From positions 62,001 through 126,000 of the forward strand of contig NZ_FOOF01000004.1 of the NCBI RefSeq assembly GCF_900113115.1: 64,000 bases of DNA, written 5' to 3'. Source of the DNA: Duganella sp. CF458 (lineage in GTDB: Bacteria; Pseudomonadota; Gammaproteobacteria; Burkholderiales; Burkholderiaceae_D). Each line of letters begins with the position of its first letter. Positions within the stretch are counted from its first letter, which is position 1. A program made the position numbers and the translations under genes. Shown in pieces: positions 11,660 to 20,596 of the stretch. Below the pieces are notes generated by a model that saw only the letters and a list, made by a program, of their open reading frames with translations, ran no database searches and was not told the origin of the DNA.

Positions 11660-12115
11660 ATGTCTAAAATCCAAAACGCATCCGTCGCAGCACCGATTAT
11701 TCAGGTGCAAGTCGTCGCGACTCCGTCCGTCGACCCAAAAACTCAAAAGGTAAAGTACGATACAACTTTTACGCCTGAATCAATCAAGGTGACTGAACCG
11801 GATACGATTCTGAGCTATCAGCTAGTTGCGCCGACCCCTGCTGGTGTTCAATTCAAATCATTGAAGGTCAAAGGTAAAGTTCCAGAGCAAATTAGTCCGC
11901 CGACAATCAGTCAAAGCGGGAAGCTGATGGTCATGACAGATGCCAACACCTTTAAAGAAGTCCTAAATCTTACGATCAAGTTTAAAGATTCGGATGCACT
12001 GGAGTTCGATGTGGATCCAGAGGTGGCTAACGATCCAGGTCAATTCGAACTGGGCGATGGTCCGATAGCAATGGTCATGCTAGAACCGGAACAAGGCAAC
12101 GATCCAGGCCAATAA
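11660..12115 (+). CDS. small beta-rich protein, possible DP-EP family
   Basis: A 151-aa protein with no signal peptide or membrane segment. It starts MSKIQNASVAAPIIQVQVVA and consists of alternating strands rich in T, V and K with an acidic C-terminus (ALEFDVDPEVANDPGQFELG, then a repeat of NDPGQ at the end). Strand-turn motifs such as FTPESIKVTEPDTILSYQLV recall the small proteins named DP-EP family in databases; this is from memory and uncertain. The ATG at 11660 has GAGG upstream and lies 18 bases after the NTPase stop, so it should be the second gene of that operon. Base composition is A/T-rich like the end of the NTPase gene. Confidence 0.75.
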   Translation: MSKIQNASVAAPIIQVQVVATPSVDPKTQKVKYDTTFTPESIKVTEPDTILSYQLVAPTPAGVQFKSLKVKGKVPEQISPPTISQSGKLMVMTDANTFKEVLNLTIKFKDSDALEFDVDPEVANDPGQFELGDGPIAMVMLEPEQGNDPGQ

Positions 12116-12200
12116 ACTTGCGTTAAAACGGACGTTAGAGCAACCAGGGCTATCGTTCTCCTATGCTCAACTCTAAGACCGCCCTGAAAGGAGTGCCATT

Positions 12201-12290
12201 TTGAGGATTGAGAACTTCGAGCTCGCCGTTGACGAGACCGAGATCTTTAAGATGAACTCCTACAAGCAAGAGCATGTAGCACCGGGCTGA
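12201..12290 (+). CDS. possible 29-aa peptide gene downstream of the STAND operon
   Basis: A TTG at 12201 follows a near-perfect ribosome-binding site, AAAGGAG at 12187-12193, with seven bases of spacing. It opens a frame encoding MRIENFELAVDETEIF then KMNSYKQEHVAPG and a TGA at 12288-12290. The stop is three bases from the convergent desaturase stop. It could be a real small peptide of the locus or the truncated 5' end of a lost gene. No relative recognised. Confidence 0.4.
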   Translation: MRIENFELAVDETEIFKMNSYKQEHVAPG

Positions 12291-12293
12291 CTG

Positions 12294-13232
12294 TCAGCGC
12301 ATATTATCCAAAGCGCCGCAGGCGCCGCTAGTTCGGCGTACCGCGGTGTTTCCATTGGCTGCCGTGCAGCGTCGAATCACATCCCAATAAGATGCGGCCA
12401 GGCATTGTGTGCCCTCAAAATAGCCGCGTTGGCGGAGCAGCTTATGCAGCTCTGGCAGTTTGTAGCCCGGCACTGTCGCGGCCATATGATGCTCAACGTG
12501 ATAGTTGACGAAATTGGGGGCGACCAGTAAGCGGGCTACCGGCCCGGCCAAGGTCGTAGCCGTATTGCGGCGAGGATCGCGGTCCATGTGGTCAGGAACG
12601 CCGCCGTGCTCACCCATCACGCGCAGGCGCAGAAGTAGTGGGAAAACGAACAACTGGCCAAGCCACCAACAGGCGTACACCTCTGGCACGCCCAATGTCC
12701 ACAGCACGGCGATGATCAGTCCGTGCATGACGAACACCGGATACAGTGCGCCGCGATCGGTCGGTTGGAACTGGTAGACGATCCCTTTCACACCATTCAC
12801 GCCCGAGATGTCACGCAATAGCTTCCGGACCAGGCTGGCGCGGGTCGCTGGGTAGCTGGTGACGAACGCCAAATCCGGGTCGTCGCCAGTGCCTGCTGTA
12901 CGGTGATGTTCCAAATGCCCGCGCCGATAGGCCGCATAAGGAACATTCGGCAATGCGCCGAAAACCCATTTTCCCATCCACTGGTTTACCTTGCGCGACG
13001 TGAAGAAGTTCAGGTGCGCCGCGTCGTGCGTCAAGATCGCGAAGCCGAGCGCGCGCCCGGCGAGCAGCACGCTGGCCAGTACCCAGGCGATCGGATGACG
13101 CCACAGCGCAGGCAGCGCGAATCCGGCGGCGACCAGCGCCACATTGACGATTACGACCCTGGTAGCACGCCAGTTGTCTGCCGTGGTGAAGGACCTAAGC
13201 TCTTGCTTGTCGATGTAGGAGAGGATGTTCAT
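12294..13232 (-). CDS. membrane fatty-acid desaturase
   Basis: A 312-aa integral membrane protein with the three histidine boxes of the di-iron desaturase/hydroxylase superfamily: HDAAH (69-73), HLEHH (106-110) and HVEHH (245-249). Hydrophobic pairs flank them (about 25-70 and 165-205). It should introduce a double bond into an acyl chain at the inner membrane, using electrons from a carrier not encoded nearby. The exact substrate cannot be read from the sequence. It is divergent from a GlxA-type regulator only 48 bases away, which probably controls it. Confidence 0.88.
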   Translation of the reverse strand: MNILSYIDKQELRSFTTADNWRATRVVIVNVALVAAGFALPALWRHPIAWVLASVLLAGRALGFAILTHDAAHLNFFTSRKVNQWMGKWVFGALPNVPYAAYRRGHLEHHRTAGTGDDPDLAFVTSYPATRASLVRKLLRDISGVNGVKGIVYQFQPTDRGALYPVFVMHGLIIAVLWTLGVPEVYACWWLGQLFVFPLLLRLRVMGEHGGVPDHMDRDPRRNTATTLAGPVARLLVAPNFVNYHVEHHMAATVPGYKLPELHKLLRQRGYFEGTQCLAASYWDVIRRCTAANGNTAVRRTSGACGALDNMR

Positions 13233-13280
13233 GTGGTCATCCTAGCCCTGGACCTTGCGCCGCATGGTACATTAACCGCC

Positions 13281-14249
13281 ATGCAACATACTTTTTCGGC
13301 CATAAAGACGAATATCTATATCGACCACAATTGCTGGGCGGGCGGTGTCATGCTGATTCGTGAACTGCTCGCTGTCGCTGGCACGCTTAACGCGCGTGAG
13401 CCTGATTTGCAGACTGCGGCAATGTTCGACGTGACCTTGGTCGGACCGACCTTGCAGCCGGTTCGCTCCTTCACAGGACCGGCGTTGCTGCCGGAGCGCA
13501 GCCTGCGGAATGCGCAGCGGGCGCAGGTACTGGTGCTGCCATCCTTCTACGGCGACGTGCCCGCCAGCCCTGCCCTGCTGCGCTGGATCGTCAGGCATTA
13601 CGAAGCTGGCGGCTGCATCCTCGCGTCGGCGAGCGGCGTCCTGCTGCTGGCCGAAACAGGTTTGCTCGATGGCCGCGACGCGACTTGCAACCTGGCCGAC
13701 CGACGCGCAATCGCAGCAACGCGGCCCGCAGTTCGCCTGTCGCCACAGTCGCCACTGGTCGTGGATGACCGGTTGATCACTGCGGCCAGCATCACGCCTA
13801 CCATCGACGCCTGTGCGCATCTGGTGCGGCGATTCCACGGCGAGAAGGCCGCATTGAAATTCGCCCGCTATGCGAATTCAGCGCGCCAGCTGACGGACGT
13901 CGGCATGGCAAGCGGGCACGAACATGGTGACACCCGCATTCATTCAGCACAGCGCTATATCGAACAACATTGCTGCGCGGGCATCACACCGGACGACGTA
14001 GCGCGGCACATTGCCATGAGCCAGCGCAACCTGGCGCGGCGATTCAGCGCGGCGCTGGGCCGCACGCCGCTGCAGTACATTCTTCAATGCCGTATCGAGC
14101 AAGCCAAGCGCATGTTGGCAAAACCAAACGTCAGCTTGCGGCGCATTGCAATTGAAACCGGTTTCAGCGACGAGGCCGTGTTCCGGCGCGCCTTCAAGCA
14201 GGTGGCAGGCCATGCGCCGAGTGCCTGGCGTGCATTAATCGACAGCTAA
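13281..14249 (+). CDS. GlxA-family AraC transcriptional regulator
   Basis: A 322-aa protein from the ATG at 13281; the open frame continues upstream but would overlap the divergent desaturase gene. Residues about 10-190 form a DJ-1/PfpI-like domain (VLVLPSFYGDVPASPALLRW, and ASASGVLLLAETGLLDGRDA), in which the usual cysteine position reads SASGV. The C-terminal 100 residues are an AraC-type double helix-turn-helix (MSQRNLARRFSAALGRTPLQ and the IAIETGFSDEAVFRRAFKQV block). Likely a regulator of the divergent desaturase gene. Confidence 0.85.
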   Translation: MQHTFSAIKTNIYIDHNCWAGGVMLIRELLAVAGTLNAREPDLQTAAMFDVTLVGPTLQPVRSFTGPALLPERSLRNAQRAQVLVLPSFYGDVPASPALLRWIVRHYEAGGCILASASGVLLLAETGLLDGRDATCNLADRRAIAATRPAVRLSPQSPLVVDDRLITAASITPTIDACAHLVRRFHGEKAALKFARYANSARQLTDVGMASGHEHGDTRIHSAQRYIEQHCCAGITPDDVARHIAMSQRNLARRFSAALGRTPLQYILQCRIEQAKRMLAKPNVSLRRIAIETGFSDEAVFRRAFKQVAGHAPSAWRALIDS

Positions 14250-14347
14250 CGGTTGTTGTTTAATAGTGCTGGCCGGACCTGCCGGGCTGTACATTCCCTC
14301 AGGGCAATGCCACCATGTGAACACACCTAAAAAAGCACACCATCGGG

Positions 14348-16312
14348 ATGAGATTCACAGCACTGCAAGGCCTTCGCTACAGGCCGCTGGCAGTCTTGCT
14401 GCTCGCGGCGGCCAACGCATGCGCGCAAGATGCCGACTTGACTACTTTGCCGCTTGAGCAATTGATGTCGTTGGAGGTGTATAGCGCGTCGCGCTTTAAC
14501 CAAAAAGCGACGCAAGCTCCTTCGAACGTAACTGTCCTGACCTCGGCCGATATCCGAGCTTACGGATGGCGTACGCTCGCCGACGCGTTGCGCAGCATTC
14601 GCGGCCTGTACACCAGCAATGACCGCAGCTACAGCTACCTCGGCGCGCGCGGCTTCTTGCGGCCGGGCGACCTGAATACGCGCTTCCTGCTGCAGATCGA
14701 TGGCACGCGCATCAACGATCCGGTGTTCGACCAGGCGCAACTTGGCGCCGAGTTCCCGCTCGACCTTGAACTGGTTGACCGCATCGAGTTCGTGCCTGGG
14801 CCAGGGTCGTCGATCTACGGCACCAACGCATTCTTCGGCGTGATCAATGTGATCACGCGTCGCGCGCCCGACCTGGAGGGTACGCGCGCCACACTGGAAG
14901 CTGGGCAGGCAGGTACGCGTGCAGCCAGCGCGAGCTATGGCTGGCGCAACGGCGACGCCGAACTGCTGCTGGCCGCAAACCGTGGCCTTAGCGATGGTCG
15001 CGACCTCTATTTCCCCGAGTTCGGCGGCACTGCGCAAGGACTGGATTGGGAGCGGTACTCCCGCTTTTATGCGCGCGGCCAGTTCGGCGCATGGTCGCTG
15101 TCCCTGATCGATGGCAAGCGTACCAAAGGCATGCCTACCGCTTCCTACGGCCAGCCATTCAACATTCCCGGCGGGCTGACGATGGACGAACTTCGACTGG
15201 CGGAAGTGGGTTACCGCAATGCGATGCTGCCGCTGCATGGCGAGCTTTCGGCGCGGTTTTACCATTCCGAATACTTGTACGACGGGCATTTCGTCAACCA
15301 GGATCCATTCGGCACCATCAACCTGGACCGGACCCGCGCCAAATGGTGGGGTGCGGATGTCAATCTGTTCCTGCAGCTGGTTGAATCGCACAAGGTGGTC
15401 GTCGGAGCGGATTACCAGTACAACCACGATGTGGTGCAGCAGAACTTCGATACGACACCATTCGTCAGTTACCTGGATGACCGTTCGCAAAGCAAGCGCT
15501 TCGGCATTTATGTGCAGGATGAGATCACGTTGGCGGCAGGCCTGTTGCTGAACGCCGGCCTGCGCTACGACCGCGAGAGCAGCACTGGCGGCGTATTCAA
15601 TCCGCGCCTGGCACTGATTGCCGAGCTCTCGCCTGCAACAACGGTGAAGGCAATCTACGGCAGCGCGTTCCGCACGCCTAACAGTTATGAACTGTTCTAC
15701 GGCATCGATAGTCAAGGCGGCCAACTGGCAAACCCCAACCTGGGCCGGGAACGCATTCGAAGCCATGAGCTATCGATGGTGCGGCAATTGGGCGCCAATG
15801 CCCGCCTTACGCTGGCTGCTTACGCCAACGCGGCTTCCGGCCTTGTGACAGAAGTCGAAGACGAAGAATTCGGGTTGCCTATCTTCCGCAACCTTGGACG
15901 CGCCCGCGCGCGCGGAATCGAAGTCGAATACGAGCGCTCGTTCAAGAACGGCGCAAGCTTGCGTGGCAGCGTTTCGCGGCAGCGTGTCACCGGCGGGACC
16001 AGCGAGGTCAATTCGCCGCGGTGGCTTGCCAAGTTCAACGCAACGGGGCGGCTGGCCGGCGCCTGGCATGTCGGCGTCGAGGGCCAATACGTTGGCCCGC
16101 GCAGGCTGCTCGATGGCGGCGAAACGGCAGGCTTCGTACTGGCCAACGTCAACTTCTTTACCGTCGGCCTGACCCGCCACCTGGACGCCTCGATCGGCGT
16201 ACAGAATGTGTTCGACCGGCGCTATGCGGATCCGTCTTCGCTCGGCCTGCTGCAGCGTTCCATCGAACAGGATGGCCGCCGCGTATACCTCAAGCTGAAG
16301 GCGGCCTACTGA
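14348..16312 (+). CDS. TonB-dependent outer-membrane receptor
   Basis: A 654-aa protein with a signal peptide (cleavage probably after A26), a plug domain at about 50-165 (PSNVTVLTSADIRAYGWRTL, then YLGARGF) and a beta-barrel ending in an aromatic residue (LKAAY). The plug variant beginning EVYSASRFNQKATQAPSNVT is one often found next to YfiR-type genes rather than next to iron-uptake genes, by recollection. Its stop overlaps the start of the YfiR-like gene (TGATG), and the third gene overlaps in turn, so the three form one operon. Ligand unknown. Confidence 0.88.
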   Translation: MRFTALQGLRYRPLAVLLLAAANACAQDADLTTLPLEQLMSLEVYSASRFNQKATQAPSNVTVLTSADIRAYGWRTLADALRSIRGLYTSNDRSYSYLGARGFLRPGDLNTRFLLQIDGTRINDPVFDQAQLGAEFPLDLELVDRIEFVPGPGSSIYGTNAFFGVINVITRRAPDLEGTRATLEAGQAGTRAASASYGWRNGDAELLLAANRGLSDGRDLYFPEFGGTAQGLDWERYSRFYARGQFGAWSLSLIDGKRTKGMPTASYGQPFNIPGGLTMDELRLAEVGYRNAMLPLHGELSARFYHSEYLYDGHFVNQDPFGTINLDRTRAKWWGADVNLFLQLVESHKVVVGADYQYNHDVVQQNFDTTPFVSYLDDRSQSKRFGIYVQDEITLAAGLLLNAGLRYDRESSTGGVFNPRLALIAELSPATTVKAIYGSAFRTPNSYELFYGIDSQGGQLANPNLGRERIRSHELSMVRQLGANARLTLAAYANAASGLVTEVEDEEFGLPIFRNLGRARARGIEVEYERSFKNGASLRGSVSRQRVTGGTSEVNSPRWLAKFNATGRLAGAWHVGVEGQYVGPRRLLDGGETAGFVLANVNFFTVGLTRHLDASIGVQNVFDRRYADPSSLGLLQRSIEQDGRRVYLKLKAAY

Positions 16313-16851
16313 TGATGCGCCACCTGTTCGCCGTGCTGCTTCTGCTGCTCATAGCGGCAGGACAAGCACGCGCCCAGCTTCCTGGCGGCGCGGACGAGGG
16401 AGAATTGAAGGCGGCGATCCTGTACAACTTTGCGCTGTTCACCGAGTGGCCGGCGGACACCCTGCCCGCCAGCGCGCCGTTGCGCCTGTGCGTCTTCCAG
16501 GGCAATGCCTTGCTGACTGCCTTGAGCGGGCTGCAGGAAAAACAGGTCAACGGGCATCGCGTTTCGATCCGTACGTTGCCTGCAGCGCCGGGCGGCGCGC
16601 AACTGGCGGCCTGCCACCTGCTGGTGCTGGATGCGCAGGACCGGGAGCGCTGGGCCCTGCTCAAACATGACCTGGCGACCAGCAGCGTGCTGACGGTCGC
16701 GGACGACAGGATCATCGGCGCCAACGGCGCCATGATTTCTTTTGGTATCGACAATCGCCGCGTGGGTTTCGACGTGGACCTGGTGCCGGTGCGCCAGGCG
16801 CGCCTGACGCTCAGCTCCAAGCTGCTGCGGCTGGCAAGGAGTGTGCAATGA
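16312..16851 (+). CDS. YfiR-family periplasmic protein (DUF4154)
   Basis: A 179-aa protein (178 if the next ATG at 16315 is used). A signal peptide ends near A21 ([13 protein letters not shown]). The mature part shows the family pattern: [16 protein letters not shown] near the start, a central LRLCVFQGN strand, and the C-terminal block [18 protein letters not shown] ending in [10 protein letters not shown]. YfiR proteins repress the periplasmic domain of a partner diguanylate cyclase. Here the partner is plausibly the GGDEF-EAL protein encoded immediately downstream with a four-base ATGA overlap. Confidence 0.9.
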   Translation: MMRHLFAVLLLLLIAAGQARAQLPGGADEGELKAAILYNFALFTEWPADTLPASAPLRLCVFQGNALLTALSGLQEKQVNGHRVSIRTLPAAPGGAQLAACHLLVLDAQDRERWALLKHDLATSSVLTVADDRIIGANGAMISFGIDNRRVGFDVDLVPVRQARLTLSSKLLRLARSVQ

Positions 16852-18737
16852 AGTCGCGCGCCCACATCGCGCTGCTGCCGATCGGCAGCAAGGTAGTCCG
16901 TTCCACCATGCTTGCGGCGGGTACGGCGCTGTGCCTGGCCGGCATGCTGATGGTGGTGTTCCAGTTCATGGCTTTGCGCAGTACCTTGCTGCTTGACCTG
17001 CAAGTCCAGGCCCGGATCGTCGGCAACAACAGCACGGCCGCCCTGCTTTTCAGCGATGCCCGTGCCGCGGAGGAAATCCTCAACGGCCTGTCGGCCTCGC
17101 CCAGCGTGCAGAGCGCAAACATCATCCTCGGCAGCACGCCGTTGGCGCAATTCCGCCGCAACAACGCGTCGGTGCCGGAACTGCCGATCAGCGAGCAAGG
17201 CGAGCCCCTGCATGAATACGGCATGGACTATATCGAGGTGCAGGAGCCGATCACGGTCGATCACAAGCTGATCGGCAGCGTTTCGATCCGTGCTACCCTG
17301 CTGCCGCTATACCGCCGCGCGCTGGCCTTTGCCTCGTTCACCGCGTTTGCGACGCTGGGTTCCTTTGCGCTGGCCTGGCTGCTGGTACGGCGCATGCGCG
17401 CGGCAGTGGCGCAGGCGGAGCAGAACCTGCACGTGCTGGCGCACATCGATCCGGTGACCTGCCTGCCGAACCGCAATGCCTTCAACGACAGGCTGGCCCA
17501 TGCGCTCAAGCGCGCCGACCGGCAGGAGACCAGCGTCAGCCTGCTGTTGCTGGACCTGGATAACTTCAAGGTCGTCAACGACACCCTGGGGCACGACATT
17601 GGCGACATGCTGTTGCGCCAGGTGGCCGAACGGCTCGGACAGACGCTTCGCAGCACGGACATCATCTGCCGCATCGGCGGCGACGAATTCGTGGTGATCG
17701 TCGAGCCGGCCGAAGATGAATTGGAACCGGACCAGGTGGCCCGCAAGATCCTGCGCGCGCTGGCCGATCCCTTCATGGTGGAAACCCACCAGCTCTTTGT
17801 CAGCGCCAGCATCGGCGTCAGCGTGTATCCGCAGGATGCGCCGGATGCGGCGGCCGTCGTGCGCTGCGCCGATATCGCGATGTACCACGCCAAGAACAAG
17901 GGCAAGAACGCCTATGAGGTGTTCCATGCGGAGATGGCGCAGCGGGCCAGCAAGCGCCTGGCGTTGGAGGCGAACCTGCGCAAGGCGTTGCAGAACAATG
18001 AGCTGTCCTTGCATTACCAGCCGCAGATCGATGTGCGCAGCGGGCGCATGATCGGCATGGAGGTGCTGGTGCGCTGGCATTGCGAGGCCTTGGGTGGCAT
18101 GGTGAGCCCGGCGGAGTTTATTCCGGTGGCGGAGGAAAGCGGCGTGATCGTGCCCCTGGGGCGCTGGGTACTGCAGATGGCGATCCGTCAGGCCGCAGCC
18201 TGGCGCAAGGAGGGATTGATGGAGGACATCGAGCACGTGGCGGTGAACGTGTCGGCCTGCCAGACCAAGGACGCGCAGCTGATGTACGAGGTGCAGGCTT
18301 TGTTGATGGAGACGGGCCTGCCGCCTCGCTTGCTGGAGCTGGAGATTACTGAAGGCGTGTTGATGGAGAACGTGAATGCCAATATCGCCTTGCTGCACAA
18401 GATACAGGCGGCCGGCATTCATCTCTCGATCGACGATTTCGGGACTGGTTATTCTTCAATGGCTTACCTGAAGCGCTTCCCGATCGACCAGCTCAAGATC
18501 GACCGCAGCTTCGTCAATGCGGTGCCGGGCGATGGTGCTGCAATTGCGAAGGCGATCATTGCAATGGCGCATTCGCTGAATATGACGGTGGTGGCGGAGG
18601 GTGTGGAGACCGAGGAACAGGTGGCGTTCCTGTCGGATGCGGGGTGCGATGTGATGCAGGGGTATTACTTTGCGCGGCCGATGCCGGCGGAGAAGCTGGA
18701 GGCGCTGCTGCGGGAGAGGCGCTTGTGGGCGGCTTAG
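16848..18737 (+). CDS. membrane-bound GGDEF-EAL protein (c-di-GMP turnover)
   Basis: A 629-aa protein. Membrane helices at about 20-45 and 158-180 enclose a periplasmic sensor domain of CHASE8/YfiN type. The GGDEF domain (about 205-365) is intact: RIGGDEF near 275, preceded by a classical RxxD inhibitory site (RSTD, five residues before the motif). The EAL domain (about 385-629) reads EVLVRW in place of EALVRW near 405 but keeps [20 protein letters not shown] and KIDRSF, so it could be active. Both synthesis and breakdown of c-di-GMP are possible. The YfiR-like protein and TonB receptor in the same operon suggest control from the periplasm. Confidence 0.93.
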   Translation: MKSRAHIALLPIGSKVVRSTMLAAGTALCLAGMLMVVFQFMALRSTLLLDLQVQARIVGNNSTAALLFSDARAAEEILNGLSASPSVQSANIILGSTPLAQFRRNNASVPELPISEQGEPLHEYGMDYIEVQEPITVDHKLIGSVSIRATLLPLYRRALAFASFTAFATLGSFALAWLLVRRMRAAVAQAEQNLHVLAHIDPVTCLPNRNAFNDRLAHALKRADRQETSVSLLLLDLDNFKVVNDTLGHDIGDMLLRQVAERLGQTLRSTDIICRIGGDEFVVIVEPAEDELEPDQVARKILRALADPFMVETHQLFVSASIGVSVYPQDAPDAAAVVRCADIAMYHAKNKGKNAYEVFHAEMAQRASKRLALEANLRKALQNNELSLHYQPQIDVRSGRMIGMEVLVRWHCEALGGMVSPAEFIPVAEESGVIVPLGRWVLQMAIRQAAAWRKEGLMEDIEHVAVNVSACQTKDAQLMYEVQALLMETGLPPRLLELEITEGVLMENVNANIALLHKIQAAGIHLSIDDFGTGYSSMAYLKRFPIDQLKIDRSFVNAVPGDGAAIAKAIIAMAHSLNMTVVAEGVETEEQVAFLSDAGCDVMQGYYFARPMPAEKLEALLRERRLWAA

Positions 18738-18738
18738 C

Positions 18739-18909
18739 AAACCGGTAAACCAGTGTCTGACCCGCAGGGTCAGACACTGACTGCGGCGCTGTTACGAGTT
18801 TGATCTGGTGCCTTGAATCTCGACGAACATCAAGGTCGCAAAACCCAAACCTGCGGCCCGCGCATCTCCAGTGTCTGACCCTGCGGGTCAGACACTGAAC
18901 TACCGGTTT
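18739..18909. repeat. 171-bp REPIN-like element with 41-bp inverted repeats
   Basis: The left arm (18739-18779) and right arm (18869-18909) are inverted copies with three mismatches. Each arm holds AAACCGGTA at the outer end and a hairpin whose 13-bp arms, CAGTGTCTGACCC and GGGTCAGACACTG, enclose three bases. About 89 bases lie between the arms. Two hairpin units in opposite orientation is the layout of a REPIN, the non-autonomous unit moved by REP-associated tyrosine transposases; no such transposase is in the window. The element fills the gap between two convergent genes and its right end overlaps the prfC stop codon. It may also act as a two-way terminator. Confidence 0.8.
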
Positions 18910-20540
18910 TAGTCCAGCTTGGTCGCGTGCTCGCGGGTTGCGTGGAAAGTCAGCTTCGGCCAACGTTCCTGGGTCAGGCGCAGGTTGACGCCTGAAGTTG
19001 CCAGGTAGGCCAGGTTGCCCGCCGCATCATAAGCCACGTTGTGACCCAGTGCTGCTTCAAAGTCGGCCAGCGCCTTCTTGTCGTCGCTGGATACCCAGCG
19101 CGCCGTGCTGATCGACGTGCCCTCGAACACCGCGTCCACGCCGTATTCGTTCATCAAGCGCGAAGCCACGACTTCAAACTGCAGCACGCCAACCGCGCCC
19201 AGCACCACTTCACCGCCCTGCACCGGCTTGAACACCTGCACTGCGCCCTCTTCGCCCAACTGTTGCAAGCCCTTCTGGAGCTGCTTGATCTTCAGCGGGT
19301 TACGGATGCGCACCTGGCGGAAGAAGTCCGGTGCGAAGTAAGGAATGCCGGTGAACTGCAGCATCTCGCCTTCCGAGAAGGAGTCGCCGATCTGCATATT
19401 GCCGTGGTTAGGCAGGCCGATGATGTCGCCGGCGTAAGCCTCTTCCACCTGCTCGCGCGAAGACGCCATGAACGTCACCACCGACGACACCTTGACCTCG
19501 CGGTTCAGGCGCAGGTGCTTGACCTTCATGCCGCGCTCGAAACGGCCGGAGCACACGCGCAGGAAGGCGATACGGTCGCGGTGCGCCGGGTCCATATTGG
19601 CCTGGATCTTGAACACGAAGCCGGAGAACTTCTCTTCGGTCGGCTGCACGGTGCGTACCGACGCATCGCGCGATTCCGGCGCAGGCGCCCAATCGACCAG
19701 CGCGGACAGGATCTCGCGCACGCCGAAATTGTTGATCGCCGAGCCGAAGAATACCGGGGTCTGCTTACCAGCCAGGAAGTCTTCCAGGCTGAATGGATGC
19801 GAGGCGCCGTGCACCAGTTCCACTTCCATGCGCAACTGGTCCATCTCCAGCGGGAACATCTCCTGCAGGCGCGGGTTGTCGATGCCCTTGATGACTTCAA
19901 AGGCCTGCACGCTCTCTTCGCCGGCGCGGAACAGCAGGATCTCGTCGTTGATCAGGTGGTACACGCCGCGGAAGTTCTTGCCCATGCCGATCGGCCAGGT
20001 CACCGGGGCGCACTGGATCTTCAGCACCGATTCCACTTCGTCGAGCAGCTCCAGCGGATCGCGACATTCGCGGTCCAGCTTGTTCATGAAAGTGACGATC
20101 GGCGTATTGCGCATGCGGCAGACGTCGAGCAGCTTGATGGTCTGCGCTTCCACACCCTTGGCGGCGTCGATCACCATCAGGCCGGAGTCGACCGCGGTCA
20201 GCACGCGGTAGGTGTCTTCCGAGAAGTCCTGGTGGCCCGGGGTGTCGAGCAGGTTGATGATGTGGTCGCGGAACTCGAACTGCATCACCGAGGAAGCCAC
20301 GGAAATGCCGCGCTGCTTCTCGATTTCCATCCAGTCCGAGGTGGCGTGGCGGCCGCTCTTGCGCGCCTTGACGGTACCGGCCATCTGGATCGCGCCCGAG
20401 AACAGCAGCAGCTTCTCGGTCAGCGTGGTTTTACCCGCATCCGGGTGGGAAATGATGCCGAAAGTACGGCGGCGAGCGACTTCGCGCGCAATCAGCGCGG
20501 GGGTCTTGCCCGAAGTTTGAATTTGGATATCGTCAGACAT
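18909..20540 (-). CDS. prfC: peptide chain release factor 3
   Basis: A 543-aa translational GTPase that recycles RF1 and RF2 after peptide release. The G domain carries [15 protein letters not shown], the switch region [28 protein letters not shown] and NKLD. Length and the domain II/III blocks match RF3 rather than EF-G. It is a single gene on the minus strand; the last codon and stop run into the terminal repeat of the REPIN-like element. Confidence 0.96.
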   Translation of the reverse strand: MSDDIQIQTSGKTPALIAREVARRRTFGIISHPDAGKTTLTEKLLLFSGAIQMAGTVKARKSGRHATSDWMEIEKQRGISVASSVMQFEFRDHIINLLDTPGHQDFSEDTYRVLTAVDSGLMVIDAAKGVEAQTIKLLDVCRMRNTPIVTFMNKLDRECRDPLELLDEVESVLKIQCAPVTWPIGMGKNFRGVYHLINDEILLFRAGEESVQAFEVIKGIDNPRLQEMFPLEMDQLRMEVELVHGASHPFSLEDFLAGKQTPVFFGSAINNFGVREILSALVDWAPAPESRDASVRTVQPTEEKFSGFVFKIQANMDPAHRDRIAFLRVCSGRFERGMKVKHLRLNREVKVSSVVTFMASSREQVEEAYAGDIIGLPNHGNMQIGDSFSEGEMLQFTGIPYFAPDFFRQVRIRNPLKIKQLQKGLQQLGEEGAVQVFKPVQGGEVVLGAVGVLQFEVVASRLMNEYGVDAVFEGTSISTARWVSSDDKKALADFEAALGHNVAYDAAGNLAYLATSGVNLRLTQERWPKLTFHATREHATKLD

Positions 20541-20596
20541 GATGGCAGCCAGCGGTTGGCGCAGACGGAAAACCCGCTATTTTACCACCACTGCCC

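Noticed and set aside
12903-13280. N-terminal extension of the GlxA-type regulator
   Set aside because: It lies over the divergent desaturase gene; the DJ-1-like domain begins only after 13281.
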